Assembly: GCA_013388685.1 (NCBI GenBank) | Contig: JACAET010000047.1 | Location: forward strand, 62,001-126,000 | Direction: 5' to 3' | Source: Chloroflexota bacterium | GTDB lineage: Bacteria > Chloroflexota > Anaerolineae > Anaerolineales > Villigracilaceae | DNA: 64,000 nucleotides | In this document: in pieces, positions 34,949 to 42,644 of the stretch | How positions within the stretch are numbered: the first letter of the stretch is position 1 | How the letters are laid out: the number at the start of each line of letters is the position of its first letter | The notes under the pieces: generated by a model | What the model saw: only the letters and a program-made list of their open reading frames with translations | Databases searched by the model: none | What the model was told of the DNA's origin: nothing | Translations under genes and position numbers: made by a program

Positions 34949-35191
34949 CTAACCCTTCAAGGGTGGCGCGTCTTTGTCGTACACGAACACCTGAATATCC
35001 AGCCCTTCGTTGTTCAACAAATCAATCGCGGGCTGGAAGGTGGCGTTCTTGATGACTTGAATCTCGGCGGCGGGAGCATAGACGCTCAAGCGCGCCTCCT
35101 CCTCCGACATTTTGACCGCCTTGATCTCAGCCCCTGTGCTCACGCTCCTGATTAAATCCGTCATCTTCCCGATTGCATCATCCAGAGACAT
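34949..35191 (-). CDS. Small soluble protein, unrecognised, downstream of mutS2
   Basis: This 80-residue protein begins MSLDDAIGKMTDLIRSVSTG and ends IQVFVYDKDAPPLKG. Alternating helix and strand propensity suggests a compact alpha/beta fold. It lies 19 bases after the mutS2 stop and before the shared terminator, so it is probably co-transcribed. I recognise no family and propose no function. Confidence 0.62.
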   Translation of the reverse strand: MSLDDAIGKMTDLIRSVSTGAEIKAVKMSEEEARLSVYAPAAEIQVIKNATFQPAIDLLNNEGLDIQVFVYDKDAPPLKG

Positions 35192-35210
35192 TCCAAAACC
35201 TCCCGGCGAA

Positions 35211-37610
35211 TTACCTCGCCAATTTTGCCAACGTCACGCCCGCCCCGCCTTCGGTCTCCTTCGGCTCCTCGAACGAAACCACATACGGGCTGGACTTCAA
35301 CGCGTTCCGCACCGCGTCGCGCATCTTGCCGGTCCCCTTGCCGTGCACGATCCGCACGAACAGCAAGCCAGCCGAATAGGCTTTCTCCAGATACCGCTCC
35401 AACTCCTCCAGCCCCTCCTCCACCAGTTTGCCGCGCAAATTAAGTTCAAGACCGGGGGAAGAGGCCACGGACGATGGGCGATTCACCATAATTTGTGGTC
35501 TATCGTCTATTGTCGATGCGCCGGACTTCCTTGCCAACTCCGACAGCCTCGCCCGCACGCGCAAATTCCCAATTTGCACCTCCGCATCGGACTCGCCCAG
35601 GGCTGTCACCACACCTTCGGCATTCAGCGTGCCGACGGTGACTCTTTCCCCTAACTTCAGCGACTGATTACTGATCACTGATGATTTTTCAACTTGACGT
35701 TCAACCGGCGCTTCGACTTTTTGTACAATCGCTTCCACCTTCTCTTCGATTGCTTTCAACGCCTCGAGCGGCTGTTTCGCCTTTTTCAACTGCGACTTGA
35801 GCGATTCGATGTTCTTTTTCAGGATGGCAACTTCCAATTCGCCCTCCGCCCGCGCCTTTGCCAGCACCTCGCGACGCTCATCTTCGATCTTTTCGAGTCG
35901 CTTTTCGAGTTCCCGGGTTTGCGCTTCGAGTTTGGCACGGGCTTTTTCCAGTTTTTCGCGTTCGCGCGAGGTGCGGTTGCGTTCCTTGCGGATGTCGTCG
36001 AGCAGTTTGTCGGCGCGCAAGTTGTCGGGGTGGATCTCTCCTTTTGCCGAATCAATGATCGGCTGGGGAAGACCGAGGCGCCGGGCAATGAGGAGGGCGT
36101 TCGAGCGGCCGGGGAGTCCGATTTCGAGATGGTACGTCGGACGCAGTGTCTTGATGTCGAATTCCAAAGAGGCGTTCACCACCCCCTCGGTCGAATGGGC
36201 AAACGTCTTGAGTTCGGGATAATGCGTGGCGATGAGGGTCATGCATCCGACCTCGAGCAGGTGCTGGAGGATGGCGCGCGCCAGCGCTGCTCCTTCCTGC
36301 GGGTCGGTGCCGGCGCCCAGTTCGTCGAGAATGACGAGGGAACGTTCGTCAATCTGCTCGAGGATGCGGATGATGTTGGTGATGTGACCGCTGAACGTGC
36401 TGAGCGACTGCTCGATGGATTGCTCATCGCCGATGTCGGCAAAGACGTTATGGAAGAATGGCAGTTCCGAGCCGCTTTGCGCGGGGATGTGCAGTCCGCT
36501 TTGCGCCATGAGCGCCAGCAAGCCGACGGTCTTGAGCGAGACGGTTTTGCCGCCCGTGTTGGGGCCGGTGATGACGATGGCGCGCGTGCCGGGCTGGGGA
36601 TCCACGTCAATGGGGACGACAGTTTGAGGGTCGAGCAACGGATGACGGGCATGGATCAGCCGAATGGAAGGAGCGTCTATCGTCGAACGTGGAGCGTCTT
36701 CGATCTTTGACCTTTGACGGTTGACGGTTGACGCGTTCTGCAGGATTGGTTCTGATGCCTTCAATTCCTCCGCATACTTCGCCTTTGCCAAAACCAGGTC
36801 GAGCATGGCGAGGTTTTCGATGCCGTATTTGAACTCGATTGCATGTTCGCCCACCTGCACGGAAAGTTCGTGAAGGATGCGGCGCTCCTCGTCGCGCGCC
36901 TGAAGTTCGAGTTCGCGCACGGTGTTATTGAGTTCCACCACGGGCAGGGGTTCGACGAACAGGGTCGCGCCGCTGGAGGACTGGTCGTGAATGATCGCCT
37001 TGATCTGCCCTTTGAACTCGGCGCGCAGGGGGATGACGTAACGCCCGTCGCGCTGGGTGATGATGGGTTCCTGCAATTTGTTCCCTGCCTCGGTGAGATA
37101 TTTCTGCAAACGTGACATCAGCCGGTCATGGGCAATCTTGATCTCGCGCCGCAGGGCGGCAAGTTTCGGGGAAGCCGAATCCAGCACTTCGCCCCGCTCG
37201 GAGAGGACGCGCGTGATGGCGTCCACGATACCGTGGGTTTCGGGGAGTCCGGCCGCGATCTGGGAGAGACGCGGGTATTCCTGCGTTTTGCGCTCGAAGG
37301 TTTTCTTCAACTCGCGGCAGGAAATCAGCGTGGACTTCACATCCAGCAGTTGTTGCGGGTCGAGTACGCCGCCGCGCGCGGCAAGATCCACCGCCGGGCG
37401 GATGTCGTGCGCGCCACCGATACCCACATCCGTGACCGAGAACAGCCGCCGCGCCTCGGTTGTTTCGGCGAGGCGGGCAAGAGCGAGGTCGAAGGAATCG
37501 GTCGGCTCGAGGGCAAGCGCCAGTTCCATCGAAGCGGAAAAATCGCAGAACGACTTCAGCCGCTCGCGTATCTTTGGGTATTCGAGGACTTGCAGACTTT
37601 TAGCATCCAT
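35211..37610 (-). CDS. mutS2: Endonuclease MutS2
   Basis: This 799-residue MutS-family ATPase limits recombination. It has the core/clamp domains, Walker A ITGPNTGGKTVSLKTVGLL (about residues 346-364), Walker B LVILDELGAGTDP (about 432-444), a long coiled coil (about 520-625) and a C-terminal Smr nuclease domain (LNLRGKLVEEGLEELERYL, then IVHGKGTGKMRDAV). Three low-complexity stretches at residues about 290-312, 643-650 and 695-715 come from inserted repeats (for instance GGTTGAC heptamers at 36704-36734). All lie outside the ATPase motifs. Confidence 0.96.
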   Translation of the reverse strand: MDAKSLQVLEYPKIRERLKSFCDFSASMELALALEPTDSFDLALARLAETTEARRLFSVTDVGIGGAHDIRPAVDLAARGGVLDPQQLLDVKSTLISCRELKKTFERKTQEYPRLSQIAAGLPETHGIVDAITRVLSERGEVLDSASPKLAALRREIKIAHDRLMSRLQKYLTEAGNKLQEPIITQRDGRYVIPLRAEFKGQIKAIIHDQSSSGATLFVEPLPVVELNNTVRELELQARDEERRILHELSVQVGEHAIEFKYGIENLAMLDLVLAKAKYAEELKASEPILQNASTVNRQRSKIEDAPRSTIDAPSIRLIHARHPLLDPQTVVPIDVDPQPGTRAIVITGPNTGGKTVSLKTVGLLALMAQSGLHIPAQSGSELPFFHNVFADIGDEQSIEQSLSTFSGHITNIIRILEQIDERSLVILDELGAGTDPQEGAALARAILQHLLEVGCMTLIATHYPELKTFAHSTEGVVNASLEFDIKTLRPTYHLEIGLPGRSNALLIARRLGLPQPIIDSAKGEIHPDNLRADKLLDDIRKERNRTSREREKLEKARAKLEAQTRELEKRLEKIEDERREVLAKARAEGELEVAILKKNIESLKSQLKKAKQPLEALKAIEEKVEAIVQKVEAPVERQVEKSSVISNQSLKLGERVTVGTLNAEGVVTALGESDAEVQIGNLRVRARLSELARKSGASTIDDRPQIMVNRPSSVASSPGLELNLRGKLVEEGLEELERYLEKAYSAGLLFVRIVHGKGTGKMRDAVRNALKSSPYVVSFEEPKETEGGAGVTLAKLAR

Positions 37611-37687
37611 TGGGGGGAATTAAACCACAGATAAACGCAGATGAACACGGGCAAAGAGAAAAGAAAAGGCGGACGAATCATCCGCTT

Positions 37688-37735
37688 GATCTCTTGCATA
37701 CGTCCTTCGACGTTTGAGAATGTCCCTTACGCGGT
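37688..37735. repeat. Miniature element relative (CTCTTGCAT...CTTACGC)
   Basis: This segment aligns over about 46 bases with the left half of the nested element at 40836-40924 (shared words CTCTTGCATA, CGACGT, GAGAA-GTC, CTTACGCG). It seems a truncated copy because the right inverted end is missing. Confidence 0.6.
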
Positions 37736-37810
37736 TGTATTGCGAATACTGTGTAAAAAGGTGGCGCGAGCTTAATGCCGCATTACCTTTATACAGTTTT
37801 TGACATACTA

Positions 37811-37867
37811 TCTTGCGCGGGACAGAAGGCTTGATGGTTTGGGCGACAACTTTCGGGACGTTTCTCT
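37811..37867. repeat. GTCCCGAAGG-family repeat, degenerate
   Basis: The words GGGACAGAAGGCTTGA, TTTGGGCGACAA and CTTTCGGGACGTTTC correspond to the 2731 element, with the inner part inverted. It borders the ppgK stop at 37872 and could form a weak terminator. Confidence 0.5.
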
Positions 37868-37871
37868 TGTT

Positions 37872-38609
37872 TCATGATCTCTTCTTCGCCGCCAGCGCCG
37901 CGCCGACGATGCCTGCCTCGTTCAGGAATTGTGCCGGGACGATGGGCGTCTCGATTTTCAATAAGGGAATGAATTTTTCAGACTGCTTGCTGATGCCGCC
38001 GCCAATGATGAACAGGTCGGGCCAGAAGAGTTTTTCCATGGTAGCGAGGTATTTGTTCAAGCGTTTGGCGTATTTTTTCCACGAGAGGTCTTCCCGCTGA
38101 CGGACCGCGTCCGAGGCGCGGCGTTCGGCGTCCTTGCCGTTCATATCCAGATGACCGAATTCGGTGTTGGGAAGCAGTTTCCCGCCATGGAAGATGGCGG
38201 TGCCAATGCCCGTCCCCAGCGTAATCATGATGACCGTCCCCGGCTGCCCCTTGCCTGCGCCGAACTTCATCTCCGCCAGTCCCGCCGCATCGGCATCGTT
38301 GATCATCGTACAGTCGCAGCCGGTGACTTGGGTAAACAAGTCGTCCGCGTTCAAGCCGATCCATTTATCTGAAACGTTCGCCGCCATCATGGCGATTCCC
38401 GCCTTGATCGGGGCGGGGAAGCCGATGCCGATGAGCCCCTTCCACTTGAAGGCGCGGGCGATCTCAGCGACCACTCTGGCAACGGGTTTGGGTTCAGCTC
38501 CCTTTGGAGTCTTGATGCGAAACCGTTCCGCCAGCAACTTTCCAGTCCGTGTATCCACGGGCGCGCCTTTGATCCCCGAACCGCCTACGTCAATGCCGAG
38601 AACTTGCAT
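37872..38609 (-). CDS. ppgK: Polyphosphate glucokinase (ROK family)
   Basis: This 245-residue kinase uses polyphosphate, often also ATP, to phosphorylate glucose. Motifs are [20 protein letters not shown] (phosphate site), [27 protein letters not shown] (catalytic Asp), [15 protein letters not shown] and [19 protein letters not shown]. The last replaces the Cys-rich zinc loop of other ROK proteins, as expected for PpgK. The length matches the family. It is monocistronic. Confidence 0.93.
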   Translation of the reverse strand: MQVLGIDVGGSGIKGAPVDTRTGKLLAERFRIKTPKGAEPKPVARVVAEIARAFKWKGLIGIGFPAPIKAGIAMMAANVSDKWIGLNADDLFTQVTGCDCTMINDADAAGLAEMKFGAGKGQPGTVIMITLGTGIGTAIFHGGKLLPNTEFGHLDMNGKDAERRASDAVRQREDLSWKKYAKRLNKYLATMEKLFWPDLFIIGGGISKQSEKFIPLLKIETPIVPAQFLNEAGIVGAALAAKKRS

Positions 38610-38763
38610 GGATCACCTCCAGATTTATGAAAACTTGGCGTAATTTGCGCTCTCCCCTGGCGCCGCCCGCCAGGGCAGGTGTAGCGCAAATGCGGCGGTA
38701 GAGACCGCCAGATATGCACTTTCTTGAAGTATGGATGATTGGAATGTACCATACATGGCTTTG

Positions 38764-38896
38764 AAACGGAATGAAACTGCCTCCGTTTTTTCTGAAATCT
38801 GTGATAAACTCCGTTCGCTCTTGTTGGAGAGCATAACTCTCTGGGAATTGTTTTGATTGCTCTAAACGCCCGATGAAAGTGTGTCGGGCTTTTTTG
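38764..38896 (+). ncRNA. Candidate regulatory leader RNA or small RNA with tandem terminators
   Basis: A first intrinsic terminator (AAACGGA 38764-38770 with TCCGTTT 38782-38788 and T6) is followed about 75 bases later by a second (GCCCGA 38868-38873 with TCGGGC 38884-38889 and T7). Between them AGAGC (38828-38832) can pair with GCTCT at 38817-38821 or at 38859-38863. GAGAG (38827-38831) can instead pair with CTCTC (38837-38841). These mutually exclusive hairpins suggest a switch, possibly cold- or growth-responsive, before the helicase. A promoter is not clear. Confidence 0.45.
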
Positions 38897-38974
38897 TTGG
38901 GCGAGCCGGGCTGAAAAGCGAGGCTTTGATTGACAGGAAGAAAGTTAACGGAGTCATCGGAACAACCCGTATCA

Positions 38975-39058
38975 TGTCTTTGCGAACGCCGAAGGCGTGA
39001 AGCAATCTCCCACTTAATTAGGGATCGCTTCGTCGCCCCCGGGCTCCTCGCAATGACA
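38975..39058. repeat. TCATTGCGAGC-type element, diverged
   Basis: It begins GTCTTTGCGAACGCC and ends CTCGCAATGAC, with AAGCAATCTCCC inside and GGATCGCTTCG inverted. It resembles the element at 9738-9814 and sits between the candidate leader RNA and the helicase start. Confidence 0.75.
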
Positions 39059-39072
39059 TAAAAAAGGAAACG

Positions 39073-40746
39073 ATGACAACCGACTTTACCTCCCTCAACC
39101 TGCGTGACGAGATTATGCACGCAATCACCGAACTCGGCTACTCCACGCCAACGCCCATTCAAGCCGCACTGATTCCCCTCATGCTCTCCGGGGCAGATGT
39201 AATCGGTCAGGCACAGACCGGCACCGGCAAGACCGCCGCCTTCGCCCTTCCCATCCTTCACAACTTCCAACCGCAAAAACACGTCCAGGCGCTTGTGCTC
39301 GCACCCACCCGCGAACTTGCCCTGCAAGTCGCCGATTCGATGAACGAGTATGGCAAACACCTCAACGTGCGGGTGCTCGCCGTCTACGGCGGTCAGCCTT
39401 ACGGACCGCAGATCAGCCGCCTCAACCGCGGCGTGAATATCGTCGTCGGCACGCCCGGACGTTTGCTCGACCTGATCGAACGCAACGCGCTCAACATCAA
39501 ACACCTCCGCACCCTCGTGCTGGACGAAGCCGATGAAATGCTCAACATGGGATTCATGGAGGATGTGGAAAAGATTCTTGCCGAAACTCCTGCTGAACGG
39601 CAGACGGCGCTCTTCAGCGCCACCCTGCCCCCGCGCATCCGCTCCCTTGCCAGCCGCTTCATGCGGGACCCTCAGCCTGTCACCATCAAACGAGACCCCA
39701 CCAACGCCTTAGCCATCGAACAGCGCTACTACCTCGTCCACGAAGCGGACAAGACCAATGCCCTGACGCGTCTCTTCGAAATCGAACCGATCAAGAGCGC
39801 CCTCATCTTCGCCCGCACCCGCGCCGAGACCGCCGCCCTCGCCAACGAACTGGTCGTGCGCGGCATCCCCGCCGAAGCCATTCACGGCGACCTCGACCAG
39901 AACGCCCGCGAACGTGTGCTCGGACGCTTCCGTGCCAATCAGTTGAAAGTGCTGGTCGCCACCGATGTCGCCGCCCGCGGGCTGGACATTGACGACATCT
40001 CACACGTCTTCAACTTTCACCTGCCCGACGACGCCGAAGTGTACATCCACCGTATCGGGCGGACGGGCCGCGCCGGAAAGGCTGGAGTTGCCATCACCCT
40101 GCTTTCCCCGAAGGAAAAGCGCCGCCTGCGTGAGGTGGAAGCGCTTACCAAACAGACCGTCACAAAGATGGAATTGCCCACCGTTGCAGATATTCACCGT
40201 CACCGCGAAGGCAAGGTGGTTGAGAATTTGAAGGTCTGGCTCGGGCGCGGACGCTACAAACGCGAACTCGAAATGGTGCAGGAACTGATCCAAGCCGGGT
40301 ACGACCCGCTGAACATCGCCGCCGCCGCCATCAAGATCGCCCGCGCCGACGAGAAACAGCGTCCCATTGCCGAAATCGGTGAGGTCAAGTCTGACCACCG
40401 CAGTGAAAAACAATACAAGCCGAAAAACGCGGGGCGGGAGACTTTCGGGCGGCGCGAACTACCCATCAAGAGTCCCACCAACCGCAAGCGCGGCGGCTCT
40501 TCGCATGAGGAGGGGATGGTTCGCTTGAAAATCAACAAAGGCAAGTCCAGCGGCATCCGCCCGAACGATATCGTCGGCACGATCGCCTTCCATGCGAACA
40601 TCCCGGGCTACACCATCGGCAAGATCCGCATCGAGGACACGTTCACCTTCGTGGATATCCCCGCAGACCTGGTCGAGCAGGTGATGACGCACAACGGCAA
40701 TTACCGCATCGGGAAGGAAAAGATCAGCCTGGCAAAAGCGAAGTAA
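39073..40746 (+). CDS. deaD: DEAD-box RNA helicase (DeaD/CsdA type)
   Basis: This 557-residue RNA helicase has the Q motif (about GYSTPTPIQ), Walker A AQTGTGKT, PTRELALQV, GTPGRLLD, DEADEML, SATLPP, ATDVAARGLDI and HRIGRTGRAG. A linker of about 80 residues leads to a C-terminal DbpA-like RNA-binding domain (MVRLKINKGKSSGIRPNDIV, residues about 480-557). That domain identifies the DeaD/CsdA group that remodels ribosomal and structured RNAs, often in the cold. The strong terminator at 40752-40780 ends it. Confidence 0.95.
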   Translation: MTTDFTSLNLRDEIMHAITELGYSTPTPIQAALIPLMLSGADVIGQAQTGTGKTAAFALPILHNFQPQKHVQALVLAPTRELALQVADSMNEYGKHLNVRVLAVYGGQPYGPQISRLNRGVNIVVGTPGRLLDLIERNALNIKHLRTLVLDEADEMLNMGFMEDVEKILAETPAERQTALFSATLPPRIRSLASRFMRDPQPVTIKRDPTNALAIEQRYYLVHEADKTNALTRLFEIEPIKSALIFARTRAETAALANELVVRGIPAEAIHGDLDQNARERVLGRFRANQLKVLVATDVAARGLDIDDISHVFNFHLPDDAEVYIHRIGRTGRAGKAGVAITLLSPKEKRRLREVEALTKQTVTKMELPTVADIHRHREGKVVENLKVWLGRGRYKRELEMVQELIQAGYDPLNIAAAAIKIARADEKQRPIAEIGEVKSDHRSEKQYKPKNAGRETFGRRELPIKSPTNRKRGGSSHEEGMVRLKINKGKSSGIRPNDIVGTIAFHANIPGYTIGKIRIEDTFTFVDIPADLVEQVMTHNGNYRIGKEKISLAKAK

Positions 40747-40751
40747 AGCGA

Positions 40752-40780
40752 ACAGTCCCCGAAAGTTCGGGGACTGTTTT
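40752..40780 (+). terminator. Intrinsic terminator of the helicase gene
   Basis: ACAGTCCCCGAA (40752-40763) and TTCGGGGACTGT (40766-40777) form a perfect 12-pair stem followed by TTT. It lies five bases after the helicase stop. Confidence 0.92.
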
Positions 40781-40793
40781 CGATTTATGGGAT

Positions 40794-40971
40794 TGTCATT
40801 TCGAAGCCGCTTTGCGGCTGAGAAATCTTTTGTTAGACCTCTTGCATAAGTCAGCCGACGTGAGAGAACGTCTCTTACGCGAAGGCGTACTGTGCGCCCT
40901 CTGGCGCGCTTTTGCAGGAGGTCTGTTATAGCTGCCGGCAAAGGATTTCTCGCTTCGCCCGAAATGCCAAT
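40794..40971. repeat. Outer palindromic element split by a nested insertion
   Basis: The left half (TGTCATTTCGAAGC...GAGAAATCTTTT) and the right half (AAAGGATTTCTCGCTTCGCCCGAAATGCCA) are inverted relatives, as in common 'GAAATCC' interspersed elements. They are separated by the inner element at 40836-40924. The block fills the gap between the helicase and the convergent methyltransferase and ends 1-2 bases before the latter's stop. Confidence 0.75.
40836..40924. mobile_element. Miniature inverted-repeat element with possible GTTA target duplication
   Basis: This 89-base segment begins GACCTCTTGCATAAG and ends TTTTGCAGGAGGTC, an inverted end of about 11 of 12 bases. The four bases GTTA appear directly on both sides (40832-40835 and 40925-40928), as expected of a transposed non-autonomous element. 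It lies inside the outer palindromic element. Relatives are at 37688-37735 and about 58088-58145. No transposase is in the window. Confidence 0.65.
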
Positions 40972-40972
40972 A

Positions 40973-42160
40973 TTACAATTTCTTTTTATATTCCTCGCCC
41001 AGCAACCGTTCGAGATACGGCGTGACGCCCCAGAACGACTTCAACCTTCGATACTGCTCCACCCACTTTTCATTCCCCGGCTGTGATTTTCTGATTGCCC
41101 GAATCATCAGGTTCTTTGCCGTGTGTTCGATGGGCACGAACTGCGTCACATCCGTGCGGTAGCCCATGATGCGCAGGATATTCGCTCGGAAGGCGTCGGT
41201 CAGGATGTCGCCCATGCGCTCGAAGAAAATGCCGTCCTGAAACACGGACGCAAGCGAGTCGGGCAGTTCAACCTTCGCCAGTTGTGCCTGCAATTCATGC
41301 TGGCAGCACGGCGCGCAAACGATGACTTTACTGTTCCATTGTATCCCTTTTGCGAGTGCGTCATCGGTGGCGGTATCGCAGGCATGCAGGGCAATGACAA
41401 CCTCCGGCGGAACATCCGTTTGGTAATCGGAGATGTACCCCGTTTGGAACTCGATCTGGTCCCAGCCCAGCGCCTCAGACTTTGCCCGAAGCCGGCTCAT
41501 TAACTCGGATTTGATGTCCACGCCTGTAACGTGCGCGTCCACCCCCAGCACCTCGTGCAGGTAGTAGTACAGGGCAAAGGTCAGGTGACCACTGCCGCAG
41601 CCAAAGTCAACGATTCGGATGGGCGACCCAGCCCAGGCGGAGAAGGATGCGGTTTCGTCCACGAGTCGCAGGAACTCGTTGATCTGCTTGTACTTGCGCC
41701 GCATATCCGCTTTGATGCGCCCGTCCTGCGTCAGAATGCCGACGGCTTGCAGGAACGGGGCGGCGTTCTCTTCGTGGAGCAGTCTATCCTTGTGACGGTC
41801 GTGCGAAAGGTCGGTCACCGATTGCGAAGGTTTGGATCTGCTGAGGAGAGGTTTTCCCTTCTTCGAAAAGTTAACCTGAATGTTCCCCGCACCGCTCTCG
41901 ATGAAAATGTTGCGAAAGGGAAACGCCAGCAGTTCGTTCAATTTGGAAGCGGCTTCGTCGAGATAATTCTTGGTGATGTCCTTCTTCTCGTCGAAATAGG
42001 AGAACTGCCAGTGGACCTGTCCCTTGAGTTCGACGGGACGTACCACGACCCTCACCCATGGCACGGACGCGCCTTTCTGTTCCCCGCTGAACACCGCGCG
42101 GATGAACGTGTCTGTATCGAGGATGTGTTCGCGGATGAGTTGCCTGTAATCGGAGTTCAT
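40973..42160 (-). CDS. Class I SAM methyltransferase, METTL25/GSTCD-like
   Basis: This 395-residue protein starts at ATG 42160 (MNSDYRQLIREH). After an N-terminal domain of about 170 residues, motif I reads RIVDFGCGSGHLTFALYYYL. VVIALHACDTATDDAL and VIVCAPCCQHELQ follow, a Cys-Cys-x-His pattern shared with METTL25, GSTCD and Trm13-like methyltransferases, which often modify RNA. The final segment is basic. The substrate is unknown. An in-frame extension to 42229 adds unconvincing sequence. Confidence 0.86.
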   Translation of the reverse strand: MNSDYRQLIREHILDTDTFIRAVFSGEQKGASVPWVRVVVRPVELKGQVHWQFSYFDEKKDITKNYLDEAASKLNELLAFPFRNIFIESGAGNIQVNFSKKGKPLLSRSKPSQSVTDLSHDRHKDRLLHEENAAPFLQAVGILTQDGRIKADMRRKYKQINEFLRLVDETASFSAWAGSPIRIVDFGCGSGHLTFALYYYLHEVLGVDAHVTGVDIKSELMSRLRAKSEALGWDQIEFQTGYISDYQTDVPPEVVIALHACDTATDDALAKGIQWNSKVIVCAPCCQHELQAQLAKVELPDSLASVFQDGIFFERMGDILTDAFRANILRIMGYRTDVTQFVPIEHTAKNLMIRAIRKSQPGNEKWVEQYRRLKSFWGVTPYLERLLGEEYKKKL

Positions 42161-42222
42161 GCAGGAAAGTATAACATTGAGGCTGTAACATCGTTCCGCT
42201 CCGCGGATTGCACGGGACCTTA

Positions 42223-42251
42223 TTGACATCCTCCTCGACCTCCTCTACACT
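42223..42251 (+). promoter_or_regulatory. Promoter of a leaderless SUI1 transcript
   Basis: TTGACA (42223-42228) and TACACT (42246-42251) are separated by 17 bases. The predicted first base is 42258, exactly the A of the ATG. There is therefore no room for a Shine-Dalgarno sequence, and the mRNA should be leaderless. Confidence 0.8.
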
Positions 42252-42257
42252 ATCGGC

Positions 42258-42614
42258 ATGAACAAAAATCATGCCCGCACCGTCTGGTCGTCCGATGGCG
42301 GCGACCAGCGCAAGAAGGACCTCCCCCCTACCCCCTCTCCCGCAGGCAGAGGGGAACGCTCCCTGCTGCCTCAGCAACAGACCGCCTACCTGCACCGCGA
42401 CTCGAAAGGGCGCGGCGGACAGTCCGTCACGCTGATTAAGAATCTTGTGCTCTCGGAAGAAGAAATGAAGTTGCTGGCGAAGCATATCAAACAGGCTTGC
42501 GGCGTTGGCGGGACGGTCAAGCATGGCGCGATCGAAATCCAGAGCGAACAGCGCGAAAAGATCGCGGCGGTCTTGCAAAAACTGGGGTACAAGGTCAAAC
42601 TCGCCGGCGGATGA
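42258..42614 (+). CDS. yciH: SUI1/eIF1-type translation factor (YciH family)
   Basis: This 118-residue protein has the eIF1/SUI1 core in its C-terminal 75 residues: TAYLHRDSKGRGGQSVTLIK, then KHIKQACGVGGTVKHGAIEIQ, with the conserved GRGG and GGTVK loops. In bacteria such proteins are thought to affect start-codon selection. Residues about 21-36 (DLPPTPSPAGRGERSL) come from a CCCCTCTCCC-type palindrome inserted in the N-terminal tail. The mRNA appears leaderless. Confidence 0.9.
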   Translation: MNKNHARTVWSSDGGDQRKKDLPPTPSPAGRGERSLLPQQQTAYLHRDSKGRGGQSVTLIKNLVLSEEEMKLLAKHIKQACGVGGTVKHGAIEIQSEQREKIAAVLQKLGYKVKLAGG

Positions 42615-42644
42615 CCCCCGGGCGAAGGCGTATGATAGACTCAC

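Larger units (their letters stand above)
37611..37871. other. Intergenic region with three repeat-like segments
   Basis: From left to right it holds an ACCACAGATAAACGCAGATG segment (a repeat common in many bacteria) and the miniature-element relative at 37688-37735. A hairpin with arms about ACTGTGTAAAAAGGT and ACCTTTATACAGT (37749-37795) ends in T5, and the GTCCCGAAGG-family segment lies at 37811-37867. No gene is visible. Confidence 0.6.
38610..39072. other. Intergenic region between ppgK and the DEAD-box helicase
   Basis: This 463-base stretch holds a small GC-rich hairpin (near 38655-38685), a candidate leader RNA with two terminators (38764-38896) and a TCATTGCGAGC-type repeat (38975-39058). 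The ribosome-binding site AAAGGA of the helicase lies just before 39073. I find no protein-coding gene. Confidence 0.65.

Noticed and set aside
37624..37650. ACCACAGATAAACGCAGATG segment as a regulatory site
   Set aside because: It matches a repeat seen between genes in many bacteria. Nothing in this context supports a regulatory role.
38590..39504. 304-codon minus-strand frame across the ppgK-deaD gap
   Set aside because: It reads through the candidate RNA, the repeat and the first part of deaD, and its product has no recognisable domain.
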